Below, one piece after another: positions 35,243-44,792 of a stretch of 64,000 bases of DNA. The notes beneath the pieces are model-generated. The model was given only the letters and a program-made list of their open reading frames with translations. It was not told the DNA's origin and searched no databases. A program made the position numbers and the translations under genes. Position 1 is the stretch's first letter; each line of letters starts with the position of its first letter. Source of the DNA: an uncultured Roseicyclus sp. (GTDB lineage Bacteria > Pseudomonadota > Alphaproteobacteria > Rhodobacterales > Rhodobacteraceae); the NCBI GenBank assembly GCA_947489665.1, contig CANLEH010000003.1, positions 463,400-527,399 of the forward strand. The letters run 5' to 3'.

Positions 35243-35779
35243 ATGCTGATGCCGCGCCAGAAAACCCCTGATTTGTCCGTGCCACTGATTGGGGGCGGAA
35301 CGTTTGATCTGTCTGCCGAGACGGCGGAGCGGGGCACGGTTGTCTGCTTTTATCGCGGGCTGCATTGCCCGGTTTGCGCGACGTACCTGACGGAGTTTGA
35401 GAAGTTGGTGGATGATTTTGCCGACCGCGGCGTGGCTTCAGTCGCGATTTCCAGTGACGGAGAGGAACGTGCGGCGCAGATGAAGGAGAAGATCGGGGCG
35501 AGCAAGCTGCGGTTCGGCCATGACCTGCCGCTCGCCAAGGCGCGGGAATGGGGGCTTTATATCTCGACCTCTCGGGGCAAGACATCCATCGGGATCGAGG
35601 AGCCCGCCCTGTTTGCCGAGCCAGGGCTGTTCCTGATCAATCCGGACCAGACGCTCTACTATATGAGCGTGCAGACGATGCCGTTCGTGCGGCCCCATTT
35701 TCGGGAGCTACTGGGCGCGGTCGATTTCGCGATTGAGAAGAATTATCCGGCCCGCGGCGAGTATGAAGGGCCGGTCTAG
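35243..35779 (+). CDS. Peroxiredoxin-like protein (AhpC/TSA fold)
   Basis: 178 aa. Thioredoxin-fold protein of the 'peroxiredoxin-like' group: CFYRGLHCPVCATYLTEFEK carries a CxxC pair (C42, C45) where classical Prx has one peroxidatic Cys after Pro-x-x-x-Thr. Role in thiol or peroxide handling is inferred. ATG 35243 has AAGGAG at good spacing; the frame from 35162 is untranslated-looking. Confidence 0.82.
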   Translation: MLMPRQKTPDLSVPLIGGGTFDLSAETAERGTVVCFYRGLHCPVCATYLTEFEKLVDDFADRGVASVAISSDGEERAAQMKEKIGASKLRFGHDLPLAKAREWGLYISTSRGKTSIGIEEPALFAEPGLFLINPDQTLYYMSVQTMPFVRPHFRELLGAVDFAIEKNYPARGEYEGPV

Positions 35780-35785
35780 CGCTAA

Positions 35786-35803
35786 CTTATCACGGTTGAT
35801 AAG
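35786..35803. terminator. Small hairpin between peroxiredoxin-like and TetR genes
   Basis: CTTATC ACGGTT GATAAG: six-bp stem, 6-nt loop, between the convergent 3' ends. No strong U-tract, so at most a weak bidirectional terminator. Confidence 0.25.
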
Positions 35804-35855
35804 CAGGGTTAAGCATCTGAAATACCGTGATTTTGGTGTTCTCGTTAACCGAAAA

Positions 35856-36446
35856 TTAGGAATTTGACGCGCGGCGTAGGGATTGCAGCGCGCCCACAGT
35901 CCTCGCTTGGTTGGCCTCGGGCGTCGGCACATCCATTGCACCGGTGACGCGGCGGATTTGCAGGTCGCCGATCAGTAGGGTGAGGTACAGATGAGTGAGG
36001 TCATCGGGCGTTCCGCGCAATGCACCCTCGGCCACGGCACGGGCCATGACAGCGGTGACCATGGGGGCGACCACCTCCCGCCCGCCCGCTGAAATCGCCC
36101 GGCCCAGATCACCCGAAGGATCTGCCGCGGCGGCGCGGTTAAGGGCCACGGCGCGGGGTCCGAGGACCATGCCAAGCAGGATGGGGCCGAGGCGGGCGAG
36201 TTGATCCATCGGATCGGTTGCCTCGTTTTCCGCGAGGGCCGTGCGCACAACCTCCGTGTTGCGCGCAACCAAGGCCGCCATCAGGCCCTTCTTGTCGCCG
36301 TACCAATTGTAAAGCGTCTCATTCGACGCTTTCGCCGCCTTCGCAATCGCCTGCACCGAGGTGCCCTGATAGCCCTTTTCGCCGAGCATCCGGTAGGCGG
36401 CCTCCTCGATCTGGGCGCGGCGTTCTTCCTGCTTTTCGGACTTCAT
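35856..36446 (-). CDS. TetR/AcrR family regulator
   Basis: 196 aa. N-terminal HTH (residues 8-55): AQIEEAAYRMLGEKGYQGTS, VQAIAKAAKASNETLYNWYG, typical TetR. C-terminal ligand domain unassigned. It is divergent from the DUF1772 gene, and two palindromes in the intergenic region plus one before the LysE gene share CCGTAA-N6-TTACGG, which I take as its operators. It probably represses itself and the two membrane proteins. Confidence 0.9.
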   Translation of the reverse strand: MKSEKQEERRAQIEEAAYRMLGEKGYQGTSVQAIAKAAKASNETLYNWYGDKKGLMAALVARNTEVVRTALAENEATDPMDQLARLGPILLGMVLGPRAVALNRAAAADPSGDLGRAISAGGREVVAPMVTAVMARAVAEGALRGTPDDLTHLYLTLLIGDLQIRRVTGAMDVPTPEANQARTVGALQSLRRASNS

Positions 36447-36471
36447 GATCTCTCCCCCTCTTGACGTGTAA

Positions 36472-36489
36472 TCGTAATTACGGTTACGT
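36472..36489. promoter_or_regulatory. Predicted TetR operator, site 1
   Basis: TCGTAATTACGGTTACGT: five-bp arms CGTAA/TTACG around 6 bp, a weaker version of site 2, 29 bp away centre to centre. It lies in the tetR/DUF1772 intergenic region, next to a TTGACG (-35-like) at 36461-36466 on the plus strand. Confidence 0.5.
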
Positions 36490-36500
36490 AGGTCATCAAG

Positions 36501-36518
36501 CCGTAATATATATTACGG
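36501..36518. promoter_or_regulatory. Predicted TetR operator, site 2
   Basis: CCGTAATATATATTACGG is a perfect 18-bp palindrome between the divergent tetR and DUF1772 genes, 18 bp before the DUF1772 start. Confidence 0.7.
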
Positions 36519-36536
36519 TTAGAGATGGAGAGTGAG

Positions 36537-37037
36537 ATGACGACAACCACTTACGTGTTCGGATTTTTGTCCCTGCTGCTTGCGGGTGCGATCTTCGGGT
36601 TCTTCTATGCCTGGGTCTGCTCGACCATGTGGGGGCTGGATGCGATTGACCCGCGTGTCGCCATCGAGGCGATGCAGGGCATGAATGCGAGCGTGCGGAA
36701 TATGGTGTTCGCGCCTGCGTTTTTTGGAACACCCTTTGCCTTGCTGCTGACCGGCGCCTTGGCGTTTGGCACAGGCAATGCGCGTGCAGGCCTGATCTTT
36801 GCGGCGGGCGGTGTCCTGTATCTGATTGGTGGATTGGTCCTGACCATGGCGGTCAACGTGCCCATAAACGAGGCCTTGGCCGAGATCGTGGTGCCGGACG
36901 ACATAGACACAGCGCGCCAGATTTGGGCCGATTACTCGCCAAGATGGCAAGCCTACAACATCGCCCGGACCATCGCATCGGGCGGGGCATTGATGCTGAC
37001 AGGTCTGGGATTGCTCGCGCTGAGCGGGAAGCCTTGA
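36537..37037 (+). CDS. DUF1772-like four-TM membrane protein
   Basis: 166 aa. TM segments near residues 5-25, 55-75, 82-105 and 140-160. The opening FLSLLLAGAIFGFFYAWVCS and NMVFAPAFFGTP fit DUF1772 (anthrone-oxygenase-like). Function unknown. ATG 36537 has GGAG 6 nt upstream; ATG 36525 is the alternative. Expected to be repressed by the divergent TetR. Confidence 0.75.
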   Translation: MTTTTYVFGFLSLLLAGAIFGFFYAWVCSTMWGLDAIDPRVAIEAMQGMNASVRNMVFAPAFFGTPFALLLTGALAFGTGNARAGLIFAAGGVLYLIGGLVLTMAVNVPINEALAEIVVPDDIDTARQIWADYSPRWQAYNIARTIASGGALMLTGLGLLALSGKP

Positions 37038-37047
37038 GCGGCGTATG

Positions 37048-37509
37048 TCAGCCGGGATCAGGCCAAGTGAATTGCGCAAGGAAGGTGGGTTGCGTCCAGG
37101 TGCTGAAATAGACGTCCCCGCATGCCGTAAGGGCCAGCAAGCCCTGCACGTCGACGGATCTGACAACACCCACCCGGTGGTATGGGATCACGCCGCCGCC
37201 CTGCACATCACCGAATGTGGTGACGTGAAGCTGGCGTCCCGCCGATGTTTCAATGAACGCGCCGGGATAAAGCGTGGGCTCATCCCCTTCGGCGATGATG
37301 CGTTCGTGATCGCCCGGGGTGATCGCGCTGATCGCCTCGCCCGGCTGGCCCCATTCGCTGCCCAGAAAGGCCTGGGCGGCGAAAGTAGTATAGCTTTCGT
37401 CGGTGGCGATCGTGCCGGTGCTGGCGCATGTCTGATTGTCCTGCGCCATCGCAACCGGAGCGCTGAACATCAGGGCCACGGTCACGATTGGGCGCAGGGG
37501 CCACATCAT
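37048..37509 (-). CDS. Small secreted protein after the NYN gene, function unknown
   Basis: 153 aa. Signal peptide (MMWPLRPIVTVALMFSAPVAMA), mature part with three Cys (residues 28, about 134 and none else obvious), repeated Gly/Asp-rich strands (TTFGDVQGGGVIPYHRVG). Unrecognised. Starts ATGA, overlapping the stop of the NYN-domain gene by 4 nt, so translation is coupled. Confidence 0.65.
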   Translation of the reverse strand: MMWPLRPIVTVALMFSAPVAMAQDNQTCASTGTIATDESYTTFAAQAFLGSEWGQPGEAISAITPGDHERIIAEGDEPTLYPGAFIETSAGRQLHVTTFGDVQGGGVIPYHRVGVVRSVDVQGLLALTACGDVYFSTWTQPTFLAQFTWPDPG

Positions 37510-38081
37510 TCGACGGTTTCTTCTTCGGCGCGGTCGTCCATCATCCGGGGTTCACGCGGCGGGCGGCCGACGACGTCCTTGAGTTCATCGAGTTCGATGA
37601 AATTGTCGGCCTGGCGGCGCAGATCATCGGCAATCATCGGTGGCTGCGAGCGGATCGTCGACACCACGGAGACCCGGCAGCCCCTGCGCTGGAGCGCAGC
37701 GACCAGGGGCCGGAAATCGCCATCGCCCGAGAACAGGACGATGTGGTCGACATGTTCGGCGGTTTCCATGGCATCGACCGTCAGCTCGATATCCATGTTG
37801 CCTTTGACCTTGCGGCGGCCTTGGCTGTCGGTGAATTCCTTGGCCGGTTTGGTGACCATGGTGAAGCCGTTGTAGTGCAGCCAATCGACCAGCGGCCGGA
37901 TCGGCGAATAGTCGTCATTTTCCAGCAGAGCGGTGTAGTAGTAGGCCCGCAGGAGTTTGCCGCGCTGCATGAATTCCTGCCGCAGCAGTTTGTAGTCGAT
38001 GTCGAATCCAAGCGCTTTTGCAGCGGCGTATAGGTTGGAGCCGTCGATAAACAGCGCCAGACGTTCGTCACGATAAAACAT
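37506..38081 (-). CDS. NYN-domain (LabA/DUF88) putative ribonuclease
   Basis: 191 aa. PIN-like NYN fold: ALFIDGSNLYAAAKALG with the first catalytic Asp, KGNMDIELTVDAME with the middle acidic group, and HIVLFSGDGDFRPLVAALQ with the last Asp pair. LabA/DUF88 proteins are predicted RNA nucleases. The basic 'RRRKVKG' strand is typical. Cotranscribed with a secreted protein. Divergent from folK. Confidence 0.85.
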   Translation of the reverse strand: MFYRDERLALFIDGSNLYAAAKALGFDIDYKLLRQEFMQRGKLLRAYYYTALLENDDYSPIRPLVDWLHYNGFTMVTKPAKEFTDSQGRRKVKGNMDIELTVDAMETAEHVDHIVLFSGDGDFRPLVAALQRRGCRVSVVSTIRSQPPMIADDLRRQADNFIELDELKDVVGRPPREPRMMDDRAEEETVE

Positions 38082-38211
38082 AATATGTCCAAAGCCCGTG
38101 AGTGAGTGTAATGCACCGCTGACAATAGTAATGTCCGGGGAGTGAGACCGGGCGCCCGCGGCACGGGATGCGTGTTAATATGGATGTTCGGTGGGTTGGG
38201 TGCAATACGGC

Positions 38212-38787
38212 ATGTATACAGGTGACGCGACGACCGGCTTGATTGCGCTGGGCGCAAACCTGCCTTCGGGCAGCATTCCGCCGGAACTGAGCGTTCCCCG
38301 GGCCATGGACCAGCTGGAAGAGATGTGCGGAGAAGGCACCGCACGCAGTCGGCTGTTTGCGACCCCGGCTTTTCCTGCGGGCGCGGGGCCTGACTTCGTC
38401 AATGCGGCGATGCGGGTGGAATGGCGCGGCACGGCCGAGGCGTTGCTGGACGCTTTGCACGGCATCGAGGAGGCGTTTGGGCGTACGCGTGACAATCGGT
38501 GGGAAGCGCGTGTGATGGACCTGGACCTGATCGGGTTTGGAGACGCGATTTTGCCGAGTGCTGAGGTGCGTGCGAAATGGGCGGCCCTGTCACCAGAAGA
38601 GGCCGCCAAGGTGGTGCCGGATCAGTTGATCCTGCCGCATCCCAGGCTGGCCGATCGCGGATTTGTGCTGGTCCCCCTGGCGGATGTTGCGCCTGATTGG
38701 GTGGACCCGGCGACGGGGCGTTCTGTGCGGGCCATGCTGGACGCGCTGGGCGCGGAAGAATTGGAAACAATTCGGCCCCTCGACTAG
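38212..38787 (+). CDS. folK: 2-amino-4-hydroxy-6-hydroxymethyldihydropteridine diphosphokinase
   Basis: 191 aa. Transfers pyrophosphate to hydroxymethyldihydropterin in folate synthesis. Seen: GLIALGANLPSG at the N-terminus, the Arg-x-x-Trp loop NRWEARVMDLDLIGFGD (the catalytic R-Dxx-D segment) and LPHPRLADRGFVLVPLADV. ATG 38212; in-frame GTGs at 38191 and 38200 are alternatives. Divergent from the NYN gene. Precedes rpoZ by 84 bp. Confidence 0.9.
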   Translation: MYTGDATTGLIALGANLPSGSIPPELSVPRAMDQLEEMCGEGTARSRLFATPAFPAGAGPDFVNAAMRVEWRGTAEALLDALHGIEEAFGRTRDNRWEARVMDLDLIGFGDAILPSAEVRAKWAALSPEEAAKVVPDQLILPHPRLADRGFVLVPLADVAPDWVDPATGRSVRAMLDALGAEELETIRPLD

Positions 38788-38800
38788 CGTCGGAATCAGG

Positions 38801-38829
38801 TTGTCAATAAAGGGATTGGCCCTTATGTA
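38801..38829 (+). promoter_or_regulatory. Predicted sigma-70 promoter of rpoZ-spoT
   Basis: TTGTCA (38801-38806), a 17-nt spacer, and TATGTA (38824-38829), about 43 bp before the rpoZ ATG. The spacer contains the small inverted repeat AAGGG/CCCTT. Confidence 0.4.
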
Positions 38830-38871
38830 GGCCGCTCTAATCCATCTGTTCTATACGTCTGGAGTGCCCCC

Positions 38872-39225
38872 ATGGCCCGCGTCACGGTTGAAGATTGCGT
38901 TGATAAGGTCCCGAACCGGTTCGAACTGGTGATGCTTGCGTCGCACCGCGCGCGTGAGATTTCTGCCGGTGATCCGCTGACCATTGACCGCGACAACGAC
39001 AAGAATCCTGTCGTTGCGCTGCGCGAGATCGCGGATGAGACGCAAGGCGCCGATGATCTGCGTGAGCGTCTGATTGAGTCGCACCAGACCCAGATCGAAG
39101 TCGACGAGCCCGAAGAAGACGCCATGGCGCTTCTGCAGGGTGTCGAGCAGGATCGCCCGGCCCAGGATGATATGAGCGAAGAGCAGATGCTGCGTGCGCT
39201 CATGGAAGCTCAGGGCCAGAAGTGA
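38872..39225 (+). CDS. rpoZ: RNA polymerase omega subunit
   Basis: 117 aa. [29 protein letters not shown] is the conserved omega N-terminal helix set (cited in part); acidic C-terminal tail. It promotes RNA polymerase assembly and, in many bacteria, forms part of the ppGpp site. The spoT start overlaps its stop (GTGA), pairing the ppGpp enzyme with a ppGpp-site subunit, an arrangement conserved from E. coli (rpoZ-spoT) onwards. Confidence 0.95.
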   Translation: MARVTVEDCVDKVPNRFELVMLASHRAREISAGDPLTIDRDNDKNPVVALREIADETQGADDLRERLIESHQTQIEVDEPEEDAMALLQGVEQDRPAQDDMSEEQMLRALMEAQGQK

Positions 39226-41390
39226 GCGCGCAGGCTGCGCTTGATCATACCCACGGTGCCGAAGATGCTATCGACGCCGACGATCTGCTCAGCCTGATCC
39301 GCAACTACAATCCGAACACAAGTGAGGCGCTGATCCGCGGCGCCTTTGACTATGGCCGCGAGATGCACGAGGGGCAGACGCGGCATTCGGGTGAGCCCTA
39401 TTTCACCCATCCTGTTGCCGTGGCCGCGATCCTGACCGAGCAGCAATTGGATGATGCCACCATCGTCACGGCCCTTTTGCATGACACCATTGAAGACACA
39501 CGCTCGACCTATAGCGAGGTGTCGGACCGGTTTGGCGAGGAGATTGCCGGGCTGGTGGATGGTGTCACGAAGCTGACCAACCTGCAGCTGTCGAACCGCG
39601 AAAGCAAGCAGGCCGAGAATTTCCGCAAGCTGTTCATGGCGATGTCCAAGGACCTGCGGGTGATCCTGGTGAAGCTGGCGGACCGGCTGCACAACATGCG
39701 TACGATCCGGCATATGCGCCCCGAAAAGCAGCGCCAGAAGGCGCAGGAGACGATGGACATCTTCGCGCCGCTCGCAGGACGGATGGGGATGCACTGGATG
39801 CGGGAGGAGTTGGAGGATCTGAGTTTTCGGGTGGTGAATCCTGAAGCGCGTTCCTCGATCCTTCGACGGTTCATCACACTGCAACGCGAGACGGGCGATG
39901 TGATCCCCAAGATTACGGACGACATCGAAGCTGTCCTGACCAAACATGGTGTGTCGGGTCAGGTCTTTGGGCGTGCCAAGAAGCCCTATTCGATCTGGCG
40001 CAAGATGCAGGATAAAAAGCTGGCCTTCAGCCGCTTGTCAGACATCTACGGTTTTCGGGTGATCACCGATACGGAAGACGATTGCTACCGTGTGCTGGGC
40101 GCGATCCACCAGCGGTGGAAGTCTGTCCCGGGGCGGTTCAAGGATTATATCAGCCAGCCGAAATCGAACGGCTATCGCTCCATCCACACGACTGTCAGCG
40201 GGCGTGACGGCAAGCGGGTCGAGGTGCAGATCCGCACGCGCCAGATGCACGAAGTGGCCGAGGCCGGTGTCGCCGCCCACTGGGCCTATCGCGACGGTGT
40301 ACGGGCGCAGAACCCCTTTGCCGTCGACCCCGCCAAATGGCTGGAAGGCCTGACCGAGCGGTTTGAGAACGCGGACGACCATGACGAATTCCTCGAGCAT
40401 GTGAAGCTGGAGATGTATTCGGACCAGGTTTTCTGCTTCACGCCCAAAGGCGATGTGGTCAAGCTGCCACGCGGGGCCACGCCCATCGATTTTGCCTACT
40501 CGATCCACACCCGGATCGGACATTCCTGCGTGGGGGCGAAGGTCGATGGCATCCGCGTGCCGCTTTGGACGCGGCTGAAGAATGGCCAATCGGTCGATAT
40601 CATTACCGCTGAAGGCCAGACACCGCAGGCCACCTGGATTGACATTGCCACAACGGGCCGGGCCAAGGCAGCGATCCGACGGTCGTTGCGCGAAGTGGAC
40701 CGGGACCGGTACATCAAACTTGGTCGGGAACTGGCGCGGGTGGCGTTTGAACAGTTTGGCAAGAAAGCAACTGATCAGGCCCTTTCGACAGCCGCAAAGG
40801 CATTGGCATTCAAAGATGCTGATGAAGTACTGGCGCGCATCGGCTCCGCTGAGTTGAGCGCTCGGAACGTGGTGCAGCAGCTGTATCCTGAGCTGGCCGA
40901 TAAGGGTGACGAGGCGGTGATCGAAGAGACGCGCGCGGTGATCGGCCTGCCGCCCGGCGCGCGCACACAAAGGGCGCAATGCTGTCAGGCCGTGCCGGGC
41001 GAGCGGATCATCGGGATTGCCTATCCGGGCAAGGGGCCTTTGGTGCATTCGATTGACTGCGCCGCGCTGGCCGCCTTTGACGACTTGCCCGATCGCTGGA
41101 TTGATCTGCATTGGACTGAAGGCCGTCACGCGGCGATCCACAACGTGACACTCGATGTCACGATCTCGAACGAAAATGGCGTTCTGGGCCGGATCTGCAC
41201 CCTGATCGGGGAGCAGAATGCCAACATCTCGGACCTGCATTTTGTGGACCGGAAACCTGATTTCTTCCGCCTGCTGATTGACGTGGATGTCCGCGATGCC
41301 GAGCATTTGCATGCCGTGATGATTGCGGTTGAGGCGGAAGGCGATGTGGCCACGCTGGACCGGTTCCGTGATCTGGATCGGCGGCCCTGA
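39222..41390 (+). CDS. spoT: Bifunctional (p)ppGpp synthetase/hydrolase
   Basis: 722 aa Rel/SpoT. HD hydrolase domain (about 40-190) with [10 protein letters not shown] and [12 protein letters not shown]; synthetase (about 235-350) with [13 protein letters not shown] and [13 protein letters not shown] (about 395-455, [23 protein letters not shown]); helical region; ACT (about 645-722). Both active sites look intact, so it should be the organism's single bifunctional Rel. GTG at 39222 overlaps rpoZ. Confidence 0.96.
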   Translation: MSAQAALDHTHGAEDAIDADDLLSLIRNYNPNTSEALIRGAFDYGREMHEGQTRHSGEPYFTHPVAVAAILTEQQLDDATIVTALLHDTIEDTRSTYSEVSDRFGEEIAGLVDGVTKLTNLQLSNRESKQAENFRKLFMAMSKDLRVILVKLADRLHNMRTIRHMRPEKQRQKAQETMDIFAPLAGRMGMHWMREELEDLSFRVVNPEARSSILRRFITLQRETGDVIPKITDDIEAVLTKHGVSGQVFGRAKKPYSIWRKMQDKKLAFSRLSDIYGFRVITDTEDDCYRVLGAIHQRWKSVPGRFKDYISQPKSNGYRSIHTTVSGRDGKRVEVQIRTRQMHEVAEAGVAAHWAYRDGVRAQNPFAVDPAKWLEGLTERFENADDHDEFLEHVKLEMYSDQVFCFTPKGDVVKLPRGATPIDFAYSIHTRIGHSCVGAKVDGIRVPLWTRLKNGQSVDIITAEGQTPQATWIDIATTGRAKAAIRRSLREVDRDRYIKLGRELARVAFEQFGKKATDQALSTAAKALAFKDADEVLARIGSAELSARNVVQQLYPELADKGDEAVIEETRAVIGLPPGARTQRAQCCQAVPGERIIGIAYPGKGPLVHSIDCAALAAFDDLPDRWIDLHWTEGRHAAIHNVTLDVTISNENGVLGRICTLIGEQNANISDLHFVDRKPDFFRLLIDVDVRDAEHLHAVMIAVEAEGDVATLDRFRDLDRRP

Positions 41391-41511
41391 CGGGCAGGAC
41401 TGCAACGCCACCTTCCCGGGCGTATGCCATCTTCGGAACAAGAGTTGTTCAACGCGGTTATGCGGTCCATATCTGTCACTTAGGACAGCATCATGACGGA
41501 AGGGGCGGCGC

Positions 41512-42144
41512 GTGTTCAGACGCCGTGATTACAGACCCTGGTATCGTGTGATCCTCGAGGCGCTCTGGCCCCGGGGGGGCTGGGTGCGTGCAGCGCAATA
41601 TGTGAAGCATCGGATGCGGCGCCTGCCCGGCACACCTGAGCAAATTGCGCGTGGCATCATGGCCGGGGCCTTCGTTGTCTTCACCCCTTATTTCGGGCTG
41701 CATTTCGTATTGGCGGCGTTTCTGGCGCGTGTCATGCGCGGGTCGATTATCGCGTCACTTCTGGCGACGTTCATCGGCAATCCGCTGACCTATGTGCCGA
41801 TTGCCTTTGTCTCTTTGGAGATCGGGCACTTCATGCTGGGCACGCGCATGCATGGTGAGATCAACGATTCCATGTTTGCGCGGTTCGGCAACGCGGCCGG
41901 GGATTTGTGGCACAATTTCAAGGCGATCTTCACCGATGATGTCGCCTCGTGGCGGGAATTGCATATCTTCTGGGACACGGTCGTATGGCCCTGGACGGTT
42001 GGCGGCATCCTGCCGGGCCTGATCTGCGGCATCGTTTGCTATTACCTGAGTGTTCCCGTGATCCGGGCTTATCAGAACCGTCGCGCGGCGCGGCTGCGCA
42101 AGAAAATGGACAAGCTTCGCCAGCAGGCGGAAGCAGCGGAGTGA
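41512..42144 (+). CDS. DUF2062 family membrane protein
   Basis: 210 aa. GTP-like segments absent; two or three TM segments (about 48-72, 78-105, 155-180). [20 protein letters not shown] and [17 protein letters not shown] match DUF2062. Basic C-terminal tail [20 protein letters not shown]. Function unknown, often near pdxJ. GTG 41512 follows GGAAGGGG. Starts 121 bp after spoT. Confidence 0.8.
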   Translation: MFRRRDYRPWYRVILEALWPRGGWVRAAQYVKHRMRRLPGTPEQIARGIMAGAFVVFTPYFGLHFVLAAFLARVMRGSIIASLLATFIGNPLTYVPIAFVSLEIGHFMLGTRMHGEINDSMFARFGNAAGDLWHNFKAIFTDDVASWRELHIFWDTVVWPWTVGGILPGLICGIVCYYLSVPVIRAYQNRRAARLRKKMDKLRQQAEAAE

Positions 42145-42149
42145 TGCCA

Positions 42150-42890
42150 ATGGAAAAACTACGCCTTGGGGTGAACATTGATCATGTGGCAACGCTGCGG
42201 AATGCGCGGGGCGGGGCCACGCCGGACCCTGTACGCGCGGCTGCGCTAGCCGAGCAGGCGGGGGCCGATGGGATCACGGCGCATCTGCGCGAAGATCGGC
42301 GGCATATCCGGGATGCGGATATTGGCGCGATCATGGACGCAATCTCGATCCCACTGAATTTTGAGATGGCGGCCACGGAAGAAATGCAAGGGATCGCGTT
42401 GCAGCATATGCCCCACGCCGCCTGCATCGTGCCAGAGAAGCGGGAAGAGCGGACAACCGAAGGCGGGCTTGAGGTCGCTGGCGATCAGAACCGGCTGTCC
42501 CATTACATTGGGCCGCTCAGCGATGCGGGCATTCGCGTGTCGCTTTTTATTGCCGCCGAGCGATCTCAGATCGAGGCCGCTGCGCGGATCGGTGCGCCAG
42601 TGATCGAGATCCATTCCGGCGCCTACACGGATTTCGACAGTGAGGGGAATATCGAGGCGCGCGATGCGGAGCTTGCCCGGATCGTGGACGGCGTGAAGCT
42701 TGGCCATGATCTTGGGCTGGAAGTGCATGTGGGCCATGGGCTGAACTACGACACCGTGGCGCCGATCGCCGCTTTGCCGGAGGTGCGGGAGCTGAACATC
42801 GGGCATTTCCTGATGGGTGAGGCGCTTTTCGTCGGGCTGGAAGCCGCGATTGCGGGGATGCGTGTGCGCATGGATGCGGCGCGGGTTTAA
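42150..42890 (+). CDS. pdxJ: Pyridoxine 5'-phosphate synthase
   Basis: 246 aa. Condenses 1-deoxyxylulose 5-phosphate and 3-amino-2-oxopropyl phosphate to pyridoxine phosphate (DXP-dependent B6 pathway). Seen: [43 protein letters not shown], and [19 protein letters not shown] 42150 has GGAG at 42138-42141 in good spacing; ATG 42144 overlaps the DUF2062 stop but is too close to it. Linked to acpS as in E. coli. Confidence 0.93.
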   Translation: MEKLRLGVNIDHVATLRNARGGATPDPVRAAALAEQAGADGITAHLREDRRHIRDADIGAIMDAISIPLNFEMAATEEMQGIALQHMPHAACIVPEKREERTTEGGLEVAGDQNRLSHYIGPLSDAGIRVSLFIAAERSQIEAAARIGAPVIEIHSGAYTDFDSEGNIEARDAELARIVDGVKLGHDLGLEVHVGHGLNYDTVAPIAALPEVRELNIGHFLMGEALFVGLEAAIAGMRVRMDAARV

Positions 42891-42960
42891 CGCCATTGCG
42901 CGGTTGCCTGGGATGCGGAAGATTTCCAATCTGTTGAGATCATTGCCTTTGGAGTTTCTG

Positions 42961-43401
42961 ATGAAGAGAGTTTTTACCGCATTTGCCGCGATCTGCGCGT
43001 TTGCTGCACCGGCGAGTGCTTTTGTCGTCGGGGAATGTGGGCCTGAATTCACACCCATGACGATCACCGAACCGTGGGAAGAAAACTCCCAAACCTTTGC
43101 CAATGGTGCGATCCGTATCTTCGAGATTTTTGTCGACCCAAACGTGGCCAGCGGCGCGGCTTTGGGCGTATTGCATCCGGTGCCGTCTGACGCAGGTGGT
43201 CCCTTTCGGCGCTGCACGGCGATCTATGCTTCGGGCGTGACGCGCTTTTTCGGGCAGGCTTTCGTCTCGCAGGCCACAGCGGTTTACGACGCCTCGGTTG
43301 GTCTGATCATCACGGTGCCCATTGCATTTGCGGATGGCAGCGGCACACGCCCGGTCAGCTTTGCCGTGAATCAGGCGACGGGGACGGTGACGCTGCGATG
43401 A
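42961..43401 (+). CDS. Small secreted protein between pdxJ and acpS
   Basis: 146 aa. Signal peptide [20 protein letters not shown]; mature beta-rich protein with two Cys (GECGPEF and FRRCTAIY). ATG 42961 follows TTTGGAG. Unrecognised, but the stop overlaps acpS (ATGA), so it is in the same operon. A hypothetical gene in this position is frequent in roseobacters. Confidence 0.7.
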   Translation: MKRVFTAFAAICAFAAPASAFVVGECGPEFTPMTITEPWEENSQTFANGAIRIFEIFVDPNVASGAALGVLHPVPSDAGGPFRRCTAIYASGVTRFFGQAFVSQATAVYDASVGLIITVPIAFADGSGTRPVSFAVNQATGTVTLR

Positions 43402-43850
43402 TCCTGGGGATCGGCACGGATCTGGCGAATATCGAGCGGATTGAGCGGACGCTGGAACGGTTTGGCGACCGATTTCGGAACCGTGTCTATACCGAAATCG
43501 AGCAGGCGAGGGCCGAGCGTGTGCCCGAGCCGCCGGCGGTCTATGCAAAGCGGTGGGCCGCGAAAGAGGCCTGTTCAAAGGCGCTTGGCACGGGGTTGCG
43601 GATGGGGATTGCCTGGAAAGACATGGCCGTGCGCAACTTGCGCACCGGGCAGCCTGTCATGGAAGTCACGGGTTGGGCAAAGGAGCGTTTGGATGCCATG
43701 ACACCTGAGGGCCATGTCGCCGTGATCCATGTGACGCTGACCGACGATCATCCCTGGGCGCAGGCGATGGTGGTGATCGAGGCCTTGCCTGCGGATGTTG
43801 AGGAGGTGCGCCCCGTACCGGAAGGGCGTGGAAGCCGACGAATGTCTTGA
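43398..43850 (+). CDS. acpS: Holo-[acyl-carrier-protein] synthase
   Basis: 150 aa. Transfers phosphopantetheine from CoA to the ACP serine. Metal-binding D8 ([13 protein letters not shown]) and E57 ([14 protein letters not shown]) are intact. C-terminal about 20 residues ([20 protein letters not shown]) extend beyond the usual AcpS length. ATG overlaps the preceding stop. Confidence 0.94.
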   Translation: MILGIGTDLANIERIERTLERFGDRFRNRVYTEIEQARAERVPEPPAVYAKRWAAKEACSKALGTGLRMGIAWKDMAVRNLRTGQPVMEVTGWAKERLDAMTPEGHVAVIHVTLTDDHPWAQAMVVIEALPADVEEVRPVPEGRGSRRMS

Positions 43851-43882
43851 GACCGGCGAGGAGACGCTCGCGCAAAGCGCCT

Positions 43883-43901
43883 CGCCCCTCCCGCCGTCCC
43901 G
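43883..43901. repeat. Intergenic repeat block, second copy
   Basis: CGCCCCTCCCGCCGTCCCG, identical to 23225-23243; identity extends to the flanking T and TA, and GAGACGCTCG lies a similar distance upstream in both. It lies between acpS and lepB in no gene. Confidence 0.5.
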
Positions 43902-44012
43902 TAGGCAGTTGCTGCTTGTCCTGACACGAAAGTGGCGCCGCTTTGCTTGACTAGCGCAGGGGCGCGGGCCAGAACCGCCCGAACGCAGTTTAAATGGCAG
44001 GAGAGCCAGAGC

Positions 44013-44792
44013 ATGGCCAAATCCGAAGGCGGGATCATGGAGACGGTGAAAACCGTGTTCTGGGCCTTGTTGATCGCAGGCATCTTTCGCACCCTGTTCT
44101 TCCAGCCGTTCTGGATCCCTTCAGGGTCGATGAAAGACACGCTGTTGATCGGCGATTTCCTGTTCGTCAACAAAATGGCCTATGGCTATTCGCGCCATTC
44201 CTGCCCGTTTTCGGCCTGCCCATTTGAGGGTCGCATTTTCGGCTCTGAGCCCGAGCGCGGTGATGTGGTTGTCTTCCGCCACCCCACGAACGGCACCGAT
44301 TTCATCAAGCGGGTGATTGGCCTGCCGGGCGACCGGGTGCAGATGATCGACGGGGTGCTGCATCTGAACGGGGAGCCGGTGCAGATCACGCCGCAGCCGG
44401 ATTTCGAAGAGGTTGTCGGCCCACAAGGTCCGCAGGGGCACCAGCCCCGGTGCAGCAACGCGCCTGTGGGTGAGGGAGCGCTCTGCACGAAGGAGCGTGC
44501 GACCGAGACATTGCCCGGCGGTGTGACGCATTCGATCCTCAATATCGAAGACGGCACTCGGGGTGACAACACGCCGGAATTCGTTGTGCCGGAAGGCCAT
44601 TACTTCGTGATGGGTGACAACCGCGACAATTCCATCGACTCGCGTTTTCCGCAGAGCATCGGTGGTGTGGGCTTCGTGCCGCATGAGAACCTGTTGGGCC
44701 GGGCGGATCGGGTGATCTTCTCTTCTGCTGGTGCGCGTATGGTCTATTTCTGGACCTGGCGCTCTGATCGTTTCTTCCGGGAGATCGAGTGA
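44013..44792 (+). CDS. lepB: Signal peptidase I
   Basis: 259 aa inner-membrane peptidase that cleaves Sec/Tat signal peptides. Seen: one TM segment (about 13-31), catalytic S39 in [12 protein letters not shown]99 in [14 protein letters not shown], and [11 protein letters not shown] near the C-terminus. A Cys pair at 64/69 and a loop around [10 protein letters not shown] are as in other Rhodobacterales LepBs. ATG 44013 (GGAGAG before it). Coupled to rnc by GTGA. Confidence 0.95.
   Translation: MAKSEGGIMETVKTVFWALLIAGIFRTLFFQPFWIPSGSMKDTLLIGDFLFVNKMAYGYSRHSCPFSACPFEGRIFGSEPERGDVVVFRHPTNGTDFIKRVIGLPGDRVQMIDGVLHLNGEPVQITPQPDFEEVVGPQGPQGHQPRCSNAPVGEGALCTKERATETLPGGVTHSILNIEDGTRGDNTPEFVVPEGHYFVMGDNRDNSIDSRFPQSIGGVGFVPHENLLGRADRVIFSSAGARMVYFWTWRSDRFFREIE

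Noticed and set aside
43932-44012. Longer LepB start
   Set aside because: No ribosome site; ATG 44013 has GGAGAG and the usual LepB opening.
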